Shown: positions 1-8,930, counted from the first letter of the stretch. The stretch is DNA of 64,000 nucleotides from Bdellovibrio sp. BCCA (GCF_037996825.1 NZ_JBBNAC010000001.1:2914001-2978000); one strand, 5' to 3'. Program-made: numbers and translations. The notes: generated from the sequence alone by a model not told the origin.

Positions 1-924
1 TCTCTTTCTGAATGCATACCTGTTTTGTTCTATGCAGAAAAAGAACACTCAATTCTCCCCGCTGATCCTCTCCTAAAGTCATACGCCAATCTTTCTGATG
101 AAATCGATCAAAGAAATCCAAATAGTTTTAAGATATTAGTTCATGACATTAGCTATTCTTTATTTGCTTCCGCTCCAAATAAGGAAGTATTAGACGCGTA
201 TTTTGCATTCTGGGAAAAATACTATTCAAACAGAAACTCGCTGTTAAATTTTCTTAAAGACCTATATTCGGTGATTCTTGTTTTGCAAGAAAACGACATC
301 GGAAAAGAGCTGTTAAAAAAAGACCGCCTGAAAGAACTCAAGGCTATAAATAATTATGCTCCGACCAACTACCCTTCATTAGAAACCTTAAAAGATTTTA
401 TAACTATGAAAGCAGGAGTGGAAATCGTTAAGGAGATAGAGAAAGATTGTTCATATTGCAAGAGCGCCGGAGAATGGTTTCAATTATTACATGAAATGCC
501 GAGAATTCGTGCGACTGAGATTCTAATTCGCGAAGGCTACTATGATTTCATTCTAAAAAACGTTAAGTCTTCAGAAGACGACGAAAGCACCGTGAATATC
601 TTTGGAAGGGCCTTCTGTTTTGAAAAAACAGGGCAAGAAGAAAAAGCTTTGGAGCTCTATGAACAATACATTCAAGCATTAGGAGAAAGATTTGACGAAT
701 TCGAATCCTCACTTCCATTCATCACAATGGCATTTGCAGCTGAAAAGATTAATAATTTGGAATTAGCCCAAGAGGCAATCCAAAAAACTCACAAATTCCT
801 TAAGACTTCTAGTGAGTCCGAATATTTTATACCAGCAACCTGGAAAAAAACGAATAACATCAAAGAGTTTAAAAAGTATGTTGCAGAGTTAGAAAACTCG
901 ATAAATAAAAAAATGCAAATTTGA
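1..924 (+). CDS. TPR-like hypothetical protein, 5' end outside the window
   Basis: The frame is open to the left edge of the window, and the codons before the first possible start (TTG at 25) already read like protein, so this is probably the 3' part of a longer gene. I do not recognise a named family. Roughly the last 130 residues look like tetratricopeptide-type helical repeats: alternating amphipathic helices with an A-x-x-F-E-K-T-G-Q-x-x-K-A-L-x-L-Y-E pattern around codons 200-215. No signal peptide is visible in the part present. The gene is clearly more AT-rich than most of the window, which could mean recent acquisition. A strong hairpin terminator follows the stop. A role in protein-protein interaction is only an inference from the repeats. 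Confidence 0.7.
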   Translation, partial: SLSECIPVLFYAEKEHSILPADPLLKSYANLSDEIDQRNPNSFKILVHDISYSLFASAPNKEVLDAYFAFWEKYYSNRNSLLNFLKDLYSVILVLQENDIGKELLKKDRLKELKAINNYAPTNYPSLETLKDFITMKAGVEIVKEIEKDCSYCKSAGEWFQLLHEMPRIRATEILIREGYYDFILKNVKSSEDDESTVNIFGRAFCFEKTGQEEKALELYEQYIQALGERFDEFESSLPFITMAFAAEKINNLELAQEAIQKTHKFLKTSSESEYFIPATWKKTNNIKEFKKYVAELENSINKKMQI

Positions 925-956
925 CTATAACGACTCAGGGATTTTTTTAAATGCAT

Positions 957-985
957 TAAGCCCGATAAAAATATCGGGCTTTTTC
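957..985. terminator. Bidirectional intrinsic terminator
   Basis: A perfect 8-bp stem (959-966 with 973-980, AGCCCGAT/ATCGGGCT) is followed by T5 on the plus strand; an A-rich stretch lies before it, though not directly against the stem. It separates two convergent genes and can serve both. Confidence 0.85.
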
Positions 986-996
986 TTAAATTATTG

Positions 997-2088
997 TTAC
1001 TCAAAAGCCGGAAGATCTACAATCACTCCACCACCGTTATTTGCTGGTGGATTCGATGGTTGCTTTTGCTGCTCTTGTTGTTTCTTCTTTTCTTCTTCCT
1101 CTTTTTTCTTACGAGCTTCTTCGTCTTTCTTGCGTTGCTCTTCTTGCTGACGACGTAATTCTTCTTGGCGTTTTTGCTCTTGAGTGCGTTGCTGCTGTTG
1201 ATCCGCAGATTGACGACGCTGTTCTTCCTGGCGACGTTGTTCATCCAAACGACGTTGCTCTGCCGCACGCTGTTCGGCTGCACGACGAGCTTCTTCAGCT
1301 TGTCTGCGTTTGTCTTCTTCGATACGGCGAAGCTCTGCTTCACGACGGGCTTTGGCTACGGGGTCAAATTTCTCCAAGCACACGCGAGCTGCCTGAACAC
1401 CAGACAAACCGTCATTGTTATAAGCGCTGATAATACACTTATTCAATTCTTGGTTGGTATTATTGCGGCACAAACGATGAGCATCTGTCGCAAGTCTTGA
1501 ATTTTCGATTTCTTGACCGCCGCGGGAGTAAAGGTCGATTACACATGATGAATAGGACGGATTAATAGTTCCTTGGCAGAGCCCTAAAGCGTATGAGCGG
1601 TAATCGAAATTTCGATCTTCAGTAACACCGACGAGATATCTTGATAATGACAATGTACATTGTTGGACTTGACTGCGTGTCTCATTTCTCGAGCACAAAA
1701 GGCCCGCTGTATCAAAATCTTTCTTAGATATATTCTTTGTAAACTCAAGAGTACAGTTTCGGAACTCACGGTCGCCCCTACCGTTTGAGTACAAGCATGC
1801 TTGAGAAGCATAGATAACATTATCCGGATGCGGACCTCCATTGGCACGCAAAATAGAATCCAGATCGTTCGTCAAACCGATAGTGCAATCTCTAAATTGG
1901 AAATCAGTGCGTCCCTGCATACAAGCAAGATCAGTCTTGGATTCATGAGTACTCAATTTTTGATAAAGATACATTGAGCAAGTTTCTTCCTGAGGAGTCA
2001 TAGCACGCTGAGTACCTTGAATGATATAGGCATTGGAAATGCTTGAAGCAGTGGTGACGGATAGAACAGCCAAGATTAACTTTTTCAT
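997..2088 (-). CDS. Exported Cys-repeat protein with charged coiled-coil region
   Basis: A 363-residue protein of unknown function that probably leaves the cytoplasm: it starts with a typical signal peptide (MKKLILAVLS..., Ala at residue 20). Residues about 37-237 carry twelve cysteines in an ordered pattern: five close pairs (56/68, 98/112, 132/144, 171/182, 207/218) plus 37 and 237. Each pair sits in a degenerate 36-42 residue unit ending C-(T/V/I)-(L/I)-x-(L/F). This suggests tandem disulfide-bonded helical repeats in the periplasm or at the cell surface. Residues about 246-340 are almost entirely R, E, Q, K and A, predicted coiled coil. The tail is Pro/Asn/Gly-rich. The lipoprotein gene at 2098-3111 lies just upstream on the same strand, so the two may be co-transcribed. 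Confidence 0.8.
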   Translation of the reverse strand: MKKLILAVLSVTTASSISNAYIIQGTQRAMTPQEETCSMYLYQKLSTHESKTDLACMQGRTDFQFRDCTIGLTNDLDSILRANGGPHPDNVIYASQACLYSNGRGDREFRNCTLEFTKNISKKDFDTAGLLCSRNETRSQVQQCTLSLSRYLVGVTEDRNFDYRSYALGLCQGTINPSYSSCVIDLYSRGGQEIENSRLATDAHRLCRNNTNQELNKCIISAYNNDGLSGVQAARVCLEKFDPVAKARREAELRRIEEDKRRQAEEARRAAEQRAAEQRRLDEQRRQEEQRRQSADQQQQRTQEQKRQEELRRQQEEQRKKDEEARKKKEEEEKKKQQEQQKQPSNPPANNGGGVIVDLPAFE

Positions 2089-2097
2089 ATAATCCTC

Positions 2098-3111
2098 TTA
2101 ATTCAGTCCCAACTCTTGCAACTGTTGAGCCACGACTTCCCTCTCAAAATCATGGGCTTCAGCCACCCTAGCCCTGACTAACTCTTTAACATAAGCGACA
2201 ATTTCCGGGTTCTCAGTAAATAATGCTGTTGGTACTGGCTTTATATCATCATCTGCATCCTGCTCTTGCGGAGGCGGTGGCGGTGGTAAAGGCGCACCTA
2301 CAGTTTCAGCTCGAAGCTCCAGGGAACTCAGAGTTTCTTTTAATGCAACAAAAGAGGAAAGTACGCGATCCAGAGGACGATTCTTTAGCCAGCTGAAAAT
2401 CAAGTTTATGCTCACAACACGATCGAACCTTGAGCACTGCTCACCTACTAAAGAAAGAAGCTCTTTGTCAGCGTTTTTAAAACCAACATAGATAAAATAA
2501 CTTTCATTTCTTTGAGCTTCCGTTACATATTTATAAACGAAGTGTATTTTTAAAGACCTGTCCACTACAGTTTTATCAAGATAGTATTCAAATAAATTCA
2601 ACGTACCGCAAACACTTTGAGTCGGAGGAATATAGTTGTCTTCAAGAAACTGTTCAAGAATTTGCAAGTCATTTTTGATGCACACAAGTGTGGCCTCAGC
2701 GAGTAATTTTCTTTGACTCTTCACCACTAACTCTCGAAGTTCTCTTTTCTCTATACGCGCATTCCCCAGCCTCGAAGCTCCGTAAGTCGGTCTGAATGGA
2801 GATGCGCCGGCGTCTAATAAATCTCTAAAATAATCGTGGTAATTTCCGTCCAAAGCCATTTCCAAAAGGGAACGGCCGCCAGAACTCAGTTTATTTAAAT
2901 CAGCGCGGCTTGAAACCTTAAGAACTGAGTAAAATAGTTTGCTATCATTGGTCGAAATCGCCAACGCCAGTTTATCGAAATTTGAAGAAAGAGTATTCGC
3001 AAGAATCTCTTTCTCATTTGAATTTAAAGTTTTCGCAGTATCACTACCATCTTTTTTAAACGAGCATCCCGCCACAAAAAGTAGTGAAAGAATAATTGAT
3101 AGCCATTTCAT
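2098..3111 (-). CDS. Lipoprotein with ankyrin-like segment
   Basis: A 337-residue predicted lipoprotein. I start it at the ATG at 3111 because AGGAGG lies five bases before it and the product then begins with a short lipoprotein signal ending L-F-V-A-G-C; a start at 3135 would add eight unlikely residues. After the lipobox, residues about 65-105 resemble an ankyrin unit (G-G-R-S-L-L-E-M-A-L-D-G-N...L-L-D-A-G-A), so a binding role is plausible but unproven. Near the C-terminus there is a run of six prolines followed by an acidic patch. It lies 9 bp upstream of the Cys-repeat exported gene, same strand, suggesting an envelope gene pair. Function unknown. Confidence 0.78.
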   Translation of the reverse strand: MKWLSIILSLLFVAGCSFKKDGSDTAKTLNSNEKEILANTLSSNFDKLALAISTNDSKLFYSVLKVSSRADLNKLSSGGRSLLEMALDGNYHDYFRDLLDAGASPFRPTYGASRLGNARIEKRELRELVVKSQRKLLAEATLVCIKNDLQILEQFLEDNYIPPTQSVCGTLNLFEYYLDKTVVDRSLKIHFVYKYVTEAQRNESYFIYVGFKNADKELLSLVGEQCSRFDRVVSINLIFSWLKNRPLDRVLSSFVALKETLSSLELRAETVGAPLPPPPPPQEQDADDDIKPVPTALFTENPEIVAYVKELVRARVAEAHDFEREVVAQQLQELGLN

Positions 3112-3130
3112 GAAAACCTCCTCAGGGCAT

Positions 3131-3169
3131 AACAAAACCCGGAGTGGGAAGAGAGAAAACCACTCCGGG
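3131..3169 (-). terminator. Terminator after the sigma-54 activator
   Basis: A perfect 10-bp stem (3138-3147 with 3160-3169, CCCGGAGTGG/CCACTCCGGG) with a 12-nt loop is followed, reading the minus strand, by TTTTGTT. It lies between the activator gene and the lipoprotein gene, so these two are probably separate transcription units. Confidence 0.85.
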
Positions 3170-3190
3170 CTATGCTAGGAACTTTCGGAA

Positions 3191-4249
3191 TTACTTCATC
3201 GGTTTTGTGTGAACCGCGAATTTTTCAAACTCACCGTATTCGTGAAGTTTGTTATAAAGAGTCTTGATCGTGATACCCAAGTTGTTAGCAGCTTGAGTTT
3301 TGTTTCCACCGAAGTGAGCAAGAGCTTTCAAGATGTAACGCTTTTCTAGCTCGTGCAAAGTCATTTGTGGATCGTAATCAATAATGTCTTTTTCCATCTC
3401 ACCGTTACGGATGTTTTCTGGAATATCGTTAAGCATGATCATGTGGCCTTCAGACAAGATCTGAAGTCTTTCGCACACGTTTTGAAGCTCACGGATATTT
3501 CCTGGCCAGTCGTAACGCACAAGGGCTTTCATCGCTTCTTCATTCACAGAACGACCGCGATTCAAATAAGCATGTTGAGAGTTGTTCAAGAAGTGATTCA
3601 CCAACGCCGGAATGTCTTCTTTACGACGGCGAAGAGGCGGAGCACTTACTACGATTGTGTTGATACGATAGAACAAGTCTTCACGGAAGTTGCCTTTGAT
3701 AACTTCTTGATCCAACTCTCTGTTCGTCGCACAGATCAAACGGATATCAACTTTGATAGGGTCTTTACCACCGACGCGGTAAACTTCACCTTCTTGGATG
3801 AAACGAAGAAGTTTAGCTTGGATAGCCGGATCCAACTCACCGATTTCATCAAGGAACAAAGTTCCGCCGCTCGCCGCTTCAGCCAAACCGATTTTACGAT
3901 TGTAAGCGCCAGTGAAAGAACCTTTTTCGTGACCGAAAAGTTCTGACTCAAGGAGAGTCTCACGAAGAGCACCGCAGTTGATGGCAACAAACGGTTTGTT
4001 CTTACGACCTGAACGATCGTGGATAGAACGAGCGATAAGCTCTTTACCTGTTCCAGACTCACCCAACACCAAGATGTTCGCGTTAGAAGGAGCCACGCGA
4101 TCGATCATCTTCATGAGACTTCCCATCACTTCAGATTGATAGACGATGGTCTTGTTTTCCAAAACTTTTGAAGTTTGGTTTGTGTTCCACATGACTTGGT
4201 TTGCATTCTGAGAAGAGGGCAAAACGGTCGTTGAGTTGTTATCGTTCAT
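3191..4249 (-). CDS. Sigma-54-dependent transcriptional activator without receiver domain
   Basis: A 352-residue enhancer-binding protein that would remodel sigma-54 RNA polymerase. After a short N-terminal segment of about 45 residues comes the AAA+ domain: Walker A (GESGTGKE), the sigma-54 contact loop as GSFTGA in place of the usual GAFTGA, Walker B (GGTLFLDEIGEL) and an R-finger region (FREDLFYRIN). The C-terminus is a Fis-type helix-turn-helix (GGNKTQAANNLGITIKTLYN). No receiver, GAF, PAS or FHA domain is present, so activity is probably set by expression level or a partner protein. ATG at 4249 is preferred over GTG at 4258 because AAAGGTGGAG sits just before it. Divergent from the recombinase gene. 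Confidence 0.93.
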   Translation of the reverse strand: MNDNNSTTVLPSSQNANQVMWNTNQTSKVLENKTIVYQSEVMGSLMKMIDRVAPSNANILVLGESGTGKELIARSIHDRSGRKNKPFVAINCGALRETLLESELFGHEKGSFTGAYNRKIGLAEAASGGTLFLDEIGELDPAIQAKLLRFIQEGEVYRVGGKDPIKVDIRLICATNRELDQEVIKGNFREDLFYRINTIVVSAPPLRRRKEDIPALVNHFLNNSQHAYLNRGRSVNEEAMKALVRYDWPGNIRELQNVCERLQILSEGHMIMLNDIPENIRNGEMEKDIIDYDPQMTLHELEKRYILKALAHFGGNKTQAANNLGITIKTLYNKLHEYGEFEKFAVHTKPMK

Positions 4250-4409
4250 TGGCTCCACCTTTCGGTAAACGTACTTTAAAAAGAAAGCTTGGGTGGGCGT
4301 CTCAAATTGAATATCTCAACTTGATACGCCGCAGCAACGCATTGAGTTATAACCTTGGTCGTGTAAGATTTGCAAGTAAAATTTTGCATGGCGTTATATT
4401 AATTTTAGG

Positions 4410-4423
4410 GTTTTAGCTAAAAC
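4410..4423. promoter_or_regulatory. 14-bp perfect palindrome before the recombinase gene
   Basis: GTTTTAGCTAAAAC is a perfect palindrome 17 bp before the recombinase ATG, in the divergent region with the sigma-54 activator. Its size and place suit an operator for a dimeric repressor, but no binding protein can be named. Confidence 0.4.
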
Positions 4424-4440
4424 TAATAGGATTTCAGGTC

Positions 4441-5328
4441 ATGGCGAAGGCTTTTAAACTGGCCGAAAATATCGATAAGTATCTGAAATACATGACTTTT
4501 ATTAAGTCAGCCTCCCCGCTTACGATCAAAAGCTACAAATTGGATTTGAACCAGGCTTTTAATTATGAATATCACTCGCTTTCATCAAAAAGCTGGAGCG
4601 AGGCCGACCTTCTGGCCACCGCCCGCGGAGCCTTCAATGGATGGGCTCACTTATCCTTGGCCTCCCGCAATCGCAAAGCAGCCACACTAAAAAGCTTCTT
4701 CTCCTGGGCCTTTGATCAGGGCCTTACAGAGAGAGATCTTTCCCTGCAAATCGCCAGTCCCAAAGTTCCGAAGAAGCTGCCGCATTTTTTAAGTGTCGAT
4801 GAAGCTCTCTCTGTGCTTAACAGTTTTGATACGCACAAAGAAATTCCGCTGAAAGAAAAAGTTCTGTTTCTGCTTTTGTACGGCGGAGGACTGCGCGTGA
4901 GTGAAGCGTGCCATCTCAAATGGTCTGATCTTCAATTGGGACAGAAAATTTTGCGCGTCAAAGGAAAAGGTTCCAAAGAAAGAGTCGTCGCACTTCCTTC
5001 ACTGACTGTGGAGGTTTTGCAGAGATGGAAAAAAGAAAGTTCTTTTGATGAATTTGTTTTCGGAGAAAAACCTCTGAACACACGCACGGCGTACGAGATG
5101 GTTCGTCAAAGCGGAATTCGTGCGGGGCTGTTAAAGCCACTTCATCCACATGCTTTAAGACACAGCTTTGCCACTCATCTTCTGAGCAGCGGAGCCAACT
5201 TAAGAACTCTGCAAGAATTATTGGGCCATGAAAGCCTGCAAGCGACGGAAAAATACACCCACTTAGGCATTGATCAACTGGCGCGCACGATGGAAAAGAT
5301 GCATCCGCTGGGAAAAAAGAGCGGCTAA
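4441..5328 (+). CDS. Tyrosine recombinase, XerC/XerD type
   Basis: A 295-residue site-specific recombinase, the usual size for XerC/XerD, which resolve chromosome dimers at dif. The N-terminal SAM-like core-binding domain covers residues about 10-100 and the catalytic domain about 110-290. All catalytic positions can be seen: R152 (GGGLRVSE), K176 (VKGKGSKER), H237 and R240 (HPHALRHSF), H263 (LLGHE) and nucleophile Y272 (EKYTH). Whether it is XerC or XerD cannot be decided from this window; no dif site or integron structure is next to it, so a housekeeping role is more likely than an integrase role. Its last 4 bp overlap the convergent recO. Confidence 0.92.
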   Translation: MAKAFKLAENIDKYLKYMTFIKSASPLTIKSYKLDLNQAFNYEYHSLSSKSWSEADLLATARGAFNGWAHLSLASRNRKAATLKSFFSWAFDQGLTERDLSLQIASPKVPKKLPHFLSVDEALSVLNSFDTHKEIPLKEKVLFLLLYGGGLRVSEACHLKWSDLQLGQKILRVKGKGSKERVVALPSLTVEVLQRWKKESSFDEFVFGEKPLNTRTAYEMVRQSGIRAGLLKPLHPHALRHSFATHLLSSGANLRTLQELLGHESLQATEKYTHLGIDQLARTMEKMHPLGKKSG

Positions 5329-5924
5329 AGCGTCGCGTGCTCCAGATAGTGCTTCACCATCTGCTCGACATTGTAGAGTTCATCATCCACCGTCTGACGG
5401 TAATTCACCAATTGATTTGTATCTGCAAGATTGGCTTTTAAAAATGGAGCCATCCAAGGTTCTGCATTCACCACACCTTGTTGAAGTAAGAATTTTAAAT
5501 AGAAATGCATTTTTAAAACTAAGGGATCTTGGGCGGTCTCGATCGCTTTTAAAGTATTGCCGAGAAGGTTGAATAAAAATTCTGAATTCTTATCCCCTTC
5601 TTGACTCACCTTGCTCACACACTCTAACGCATGCAAGGCCAATTCAAGATGATCATAGTCTTTGCGAATTCCAGGGAAATCATTGATCAAGGTTGCTTCT
5701 TGAAGAACGTTGAGCTGTCCTTCATCGGCGGCTTGCTTGTACGTGAAGGTCACAAAGTGCGAGGGCTCAAGAACTCCCCCGCCAAAGCGCTTCTTACTTT
5801 TCAAAGCTCCGCGCGCAATAAAAGACAGCTTCTCACCTTTTGGCGAAAGTGCATGAATAATCAAATCCGCCTCGGAATATTTGATCTTTCTTAAAATGAT
5901 AAAGCGGTCTTGTCCTTGCGTCAC
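5325..5924 (-). CDS. recO: DNA repair protein RecO
   Basis: A 199-residue RecO, which helps RecR load RecA onto SSB-coated single-stranded DNA in gap repair and anneals complementary strands. The N-terminal OB-fold is recognisable from the opening (F-I-I-L-R-K-I-K-Y-S-E-A-D) and the next strands (G-E-K-L-S-F-I-A-R-G-A-L-K-S-K-K-R-F). The rest is the helical C-terminal domain. It is shorter than the E. coli protein (242 residues) and lacks the four-cysteine zinc site many RecO proteins carry. Start is GTG at 5924 with GAAGGA just upstream. Tail-to-tail overlap of 4 bp with the recombinase gene. Confidence 0.85.
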   Translation of the reverse strand: MTQGQDRFIILRKIKYSEADLIIHALSPKGEKLSFIARGALKSKKRFGGGVLEPSHFVTFTYKQAADEGQLNVLQEATLINDFPGIRKDYDHLELALHALECVSKVSQEGDKNSEFLFNLLGNTLKAIETAQDPLVLKMHFYLKFLLQQGVVNAEPWMAPFLKANLADTNQLVNYRQTVDDELYNVEQMVKHYLEHATL

Positions 5925-6079
5925 AAATCCTTCGTGGTTTTACTTAGGCTTATCTTATAAGAACTCCTGAAAAAAGTATTCTTTCATTATTGAGACCGGA
6001 CGTGTCGAATCGCCTTCTGTAAAAAACGTGACAATAATAGTAACATTTAAAAGAATTTTTCAATAACAGAGGAACCAAA

Positions 6080-7150
6080 ATGAAAGACCACTCATTATTT
6101 AAGCCCTTCCAATATAAAAATCTGCAATTAAAAAATCGCATCGTGATGGCGCCGATGACGCGATCGAAGTCTCCGAACGGGATTCCTACGGAAGATGTCG
6201 CCAAATATTATCAACGCCGCGCTCAGGGCGAAGTAGGCTTGATTCTTTCAGAAGGAACCGTCATCAATAGACCTGCGTCTTCGAATGACAACAATGTTCC
6301 TCGTTTTCATGGTGAAAACTCTCTTAAAAAATGGAAAGTCGTGATTGATGCCGTTCATGAAGCCGGTGGGAAAATGGCTCCACAAATTTGGCATATGGGA
6401 AAAATGAAGCCTCACCAATCAGGATGGCTTCCACCGACTCCTTTTGAGGGCCCTGCTGATATGAGCCTTGAAGACATTCACACGACGATCGAGGCTTACG
6501 CACAAGCGGCTCTTGATGCAAAAAATCTGGGATTCGATACTGTGGAAGTTCACGGTGCTCACGGCTATTTGATTGATCAATTTTTCTGGGATGGAATGAA
6601 CACGCGCAAAGATGAATTTGGCGGATCTTCTATTAAAGAAAGAAGTCGTTTTGGAATTGAAGTCATTAAAGCTATCAGAGCAAAAGTGGGACCCGACTTC
6701 CCGATTCTTCTTCGTTTGTCTCAGTGGAAACAACAAAACTACGAAGCAAAACTTGCACAGACTCCGAAGGAAATGGAGGAGTGGCTGCTTCCTTTGAGTG
6801 AAGCGGGCGTTGATATTTTCCACTGCTCACAAAGAAGATTTTGGGAGCCGGAGTTTGCAGATTCTGATTTGAACTTTGCAGGCTGGGCAAAAAAGATCAC
6901 AGGCAAACCGACAATCACGGTGGGTTCAGTGGGCCTGAGCAATGTGGATTTTATCCAAAGTTTTAAAGGTCAAAGTGCTGAAGCAGGATCACTGGAAGAA
7001 TTAACTCGCCGATTGGATCGCGGAGATTTTGATTTGGTTGCTGTCGGTAGAGCGCTTTTATCTGATCCAATGTGGGTTAAAAAAGTGAAGGAAGAAAGAT
7101 TCGCGGATTTAACTGGGTTTAATCCAGCGGATTTAGCCGTATTAACTTAA
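6080..7150 (+). CDS. Old yellow enzyme family NADH:flavin oxidoreductase
   Basis: A 356-residue FMN-dependent ene-reductase of the OYE family, expected to be cytosolic and to reduce activated C=C bonds (or nitro groups) with NAD(P)H. Family landmarks are in order along a TIM barrel: LKNRIVMAPMTRS near residue 22, QIWHMGK near 104, VHGAHGYLIDQFFW near 160 (substrate-binding His pair type H-x-x-H), NTRKDEFGGS near 178, and the phosphate-binding end VGRALLSDP. The gene has AGAGGA before its ATG and stands alone. It converges on the frameshifted gene with one base between stop codons. Physiological substrate unknown. Confidence 0.92.
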   Translation: MKDHSLFKPFQYKNLQLKNRIVMAPMTRSKSPNGIPTEDVAKYYQRRAQGEVGLILSEGTVINRPASSNDNNVPRFHGENSLKKWKVVIDAVHEAGGKMAPQIWHMGKMKPHQSGWLPPTPFEGPADMSLEDIHTTIEAYAQAALDAKNLGFDTVEVHGAHGYLIDQFFWDGMNTRKDEFGGSSIKERSRFGIEVIKAIRAKVGPDFPILLRLSQWKQQNYEAKLAQTPKEMEEWLLPLSEAGVDIFHCSQRRFWEPEFADSDLNFAGWAKKITGKPTITVGSVGLSNVDFIQSFKGQSAEAGSLEELTRRLDRGDFDLVAVGRALLSDPMWVKKVKEERFADLTGFNPADLAVLT

Positions 7151-7151
7151 T

Positions 7152-8167
7152 TTAAACACTCCAACTTTGCTGAGCTTTGACTTCTTGATAAGAAGTTTCC
7201 AAAAGCTTGGCAAAGTCTGTCGTATTCAAAAGTTCGGGCCCTACGATCAACATTCCACGCAACTGTTCTTGTGATGGACTTGGTTCCCACCAGTGACGGA
7301 ACATTTTAATCACCGACCAGTGACACATGTTTGTGCTGGAAAGCTTCTGCCAACCTTGTTCAGAAGAAAGACCTAATTTTTTAAACAAAACTTCGGCAAC
7401 AGCTTCCGCACTAGCATCTGCAAAGACACACACAGCGCGATCAAACAAACGTGCGCTCCCTGCTTTAAAAACGGCGTAGCCACAGATGCAATATCTTTTT
7501 CGAATTTTTCTACGAGCGGAGGATTTTGCGAACGCACCGAGCGTGCATCCATGATTGTTTTTAAAAATTCTTCTTTATCCCACGTCATATTTTGCGCCAG
7601 CAAAGAAGGAGATCTAAATCTCTCACCCAACACAGCAATAGCGGCCTGAGGCGTATAGGAACAAAGACGAGCCGTGTAAGGACGAATCTCTGTTGCCTGA
7701 TAAAAATGTCGAGCATGCGAAACGCGGAAAGAAAAAATACGCTTCTCATTTAAAAGCTTATCAAGTTCATCGGCAAAAGGATAAAGCTCCCCCGTCACCG
7801 GATGATCTTCACTGAATAACACAAAGTTGGTGTCCTTCTTAAGACTCTCGACCCATTCTTTTACGTCTGTAAGTTTTAAATGCGACAACGCATTTACTTC
7901 ATAAGTTTCTTTGTAATAGTACGGAAGAAGACTTTCAAAAACGGAAGTTTGTCCTAAGATCACGCCAATGGATTTTTTGTGCGACATAAATTGCGCGGTG
8001 CCTTGTGCGATTTCAAAAACGGCCTGACCGATTCCTTGAAAACTTCGAACACGCAGGCGCGCATCCAATCCTAAGGAAGACTTCACTTGATCATTTAATT
8101 CTTCCCAGGATTCCGGGCGCACAACATCGATGAACATACTTCTTAAAAATTTATCAGATTCCCTCAC
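7152..8167 (-). pseudogene. Unknown protein gene split by a -1 frameshift (programmed, mutational or sequencing error)
   Basis: Two overlapping reading frames together give one continuous protein of about 335 residues. The first (8167 to 7373) covers roughly 230 natural-looking residues, then degenerates; the second (ending 7152) continues smoothly with ...RLFDRAVCVFADASAEAV... A -1 shift at 7463-7469 joins them, and that point is a canonical slippery heptamer T TTA AAG. The product has no signal peptide and I cannot name the family. Start could be GTG at 8167 or ATG at 8137; neither has a strong ribosome-binding site. If the shift is a mutation, about 95 C-terminal residues are lost from the main frame. 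Confidence 0.7.
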
Positions 8168-8184
8168 AAAAGAGAGTGCGACAA

Positions 8185-8203
8185 AGGTCTTATTTTAAGA
8201 CCT
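8185..8203. promoter_or_regulatory. Perfect 8-bp inverted repeat in a divergent promoter region
   Basis: AGGTCTTA-TTT-TAAGACCT lies between the divergent frameshifted gene and the barrel gene. The 3-nt spacer and lack of a T-run make an operator more likely than a terminator. The regulator is unknown. Confidence 0.35.
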
Positions 8204-8261
8204 GATTTGTGTATCTAGAACTAGAACATTACACTAGGAAGACGTTTTCAGGAGTTTCAGA

Positions 8262-8882
8262 ATGAAAAAGATCCTTTCTCTTTTGTCCGTCACAATTGTC
8301 AGCGTTTTGTTAAGCTCTCAGGCACATGCTCTTTTTGAGGCACGTGTTTCTTACGGCTTACTTGCGACAAACGCAGATTTAGGCCCTCTGTGTCCAACAT
8401 GTTCCGCACCTGCACCCAGCATTGTTCCCACTTATGGACTTGGTGCCGACGCCATTTTAACATTGCCAATTCCTTTGATTCCCGGAGTGGGAATTCGCTA
8501 TGAAAACATGGGCCTCACGGCAAGTTCAGGTGGAGTTGATTTTAAAGCGGATTACACACGCACTGCGCTGATTCTCAATTGGCGTCCCATTGATAATTTT
8601 ATTTATTTGGGCCCGATTCTCACATATGGAATTTCTCATTCAACGAAATTAAAAGCAGAGGATGGCGGCGTGAAGAAAGCTGATTTTTCAGCAGATTCCG
8701 TGAAATCTTACAGCGTGGGTCTAGAAGGTGGATTAAAGCTCATTGGCTTCTCTGTTGGAGCTGAAATCGGTTACCTCGATTTTCGATGGAACGATGCAAA
8801 GGACTCGACTGGTAACGCGCCTACTCAAGATATCAATATGAGCGGCACTTACGCTAAATTTATCCTTGGCTTTTCTATTTAA
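8262..8882 (+). CDS. Outer-membrane beta-barrel-like protein
   Basis: A 206-residue exported protein. Signal peptide: M-K-K-I-L-S-L-L then a hydrophobic run, cleaved after S-Q-A-H-A. The mature part alternates hydrophobic and polar residues in strands of 8-10 (for example G-V-G-I-R-Y-E-N-M-G, T-A-L-I-L-N-W-R-P, F-S-V-G-A-E-I-G-Y) with Gly/Asp turns, and the last strand ends A-K-F-I-L-G-F-S-I, close to the aromatic/hydrophobic end used for BAM recognition. Size fits an 8-stranded barrel. An extracellular-loop-like segment has two close cysteines (C-P-T-C). No specific pore or enzyme family is recognised. AGGAG precedes the ATG. Confidence 0.75.
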   Translation: MKKILSLLSVTIVSVLLSSQAHALFEARVSYGLLATNADLGPLCPTCSAPAPSIVPTYGLGADAILTLPIPLIPGVGIRYENMGLTASSGGVDFKADYTRTALILNWRPIDNFIYLGPILTYGISHSTKLKAEDGGVKKADFSADSVKSYSVGLEGGLKLIGFSVGAEIGYLDFRWNDAKDSTGNAPTQDINMSGTYAKFILGFSI

Positions 8883-8930
8883 GTGTCGAAATCTAAGCAC
8901 CTCTGCTAGACTTTATTGTGAGAGGTGCTA

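Noticed and set aside
3353-3946. 197-codon open frame antisense to the sigma-54 activator
   Set aside because: Shadow of a conserved AAA+ domain; no family pattern and no start signals.
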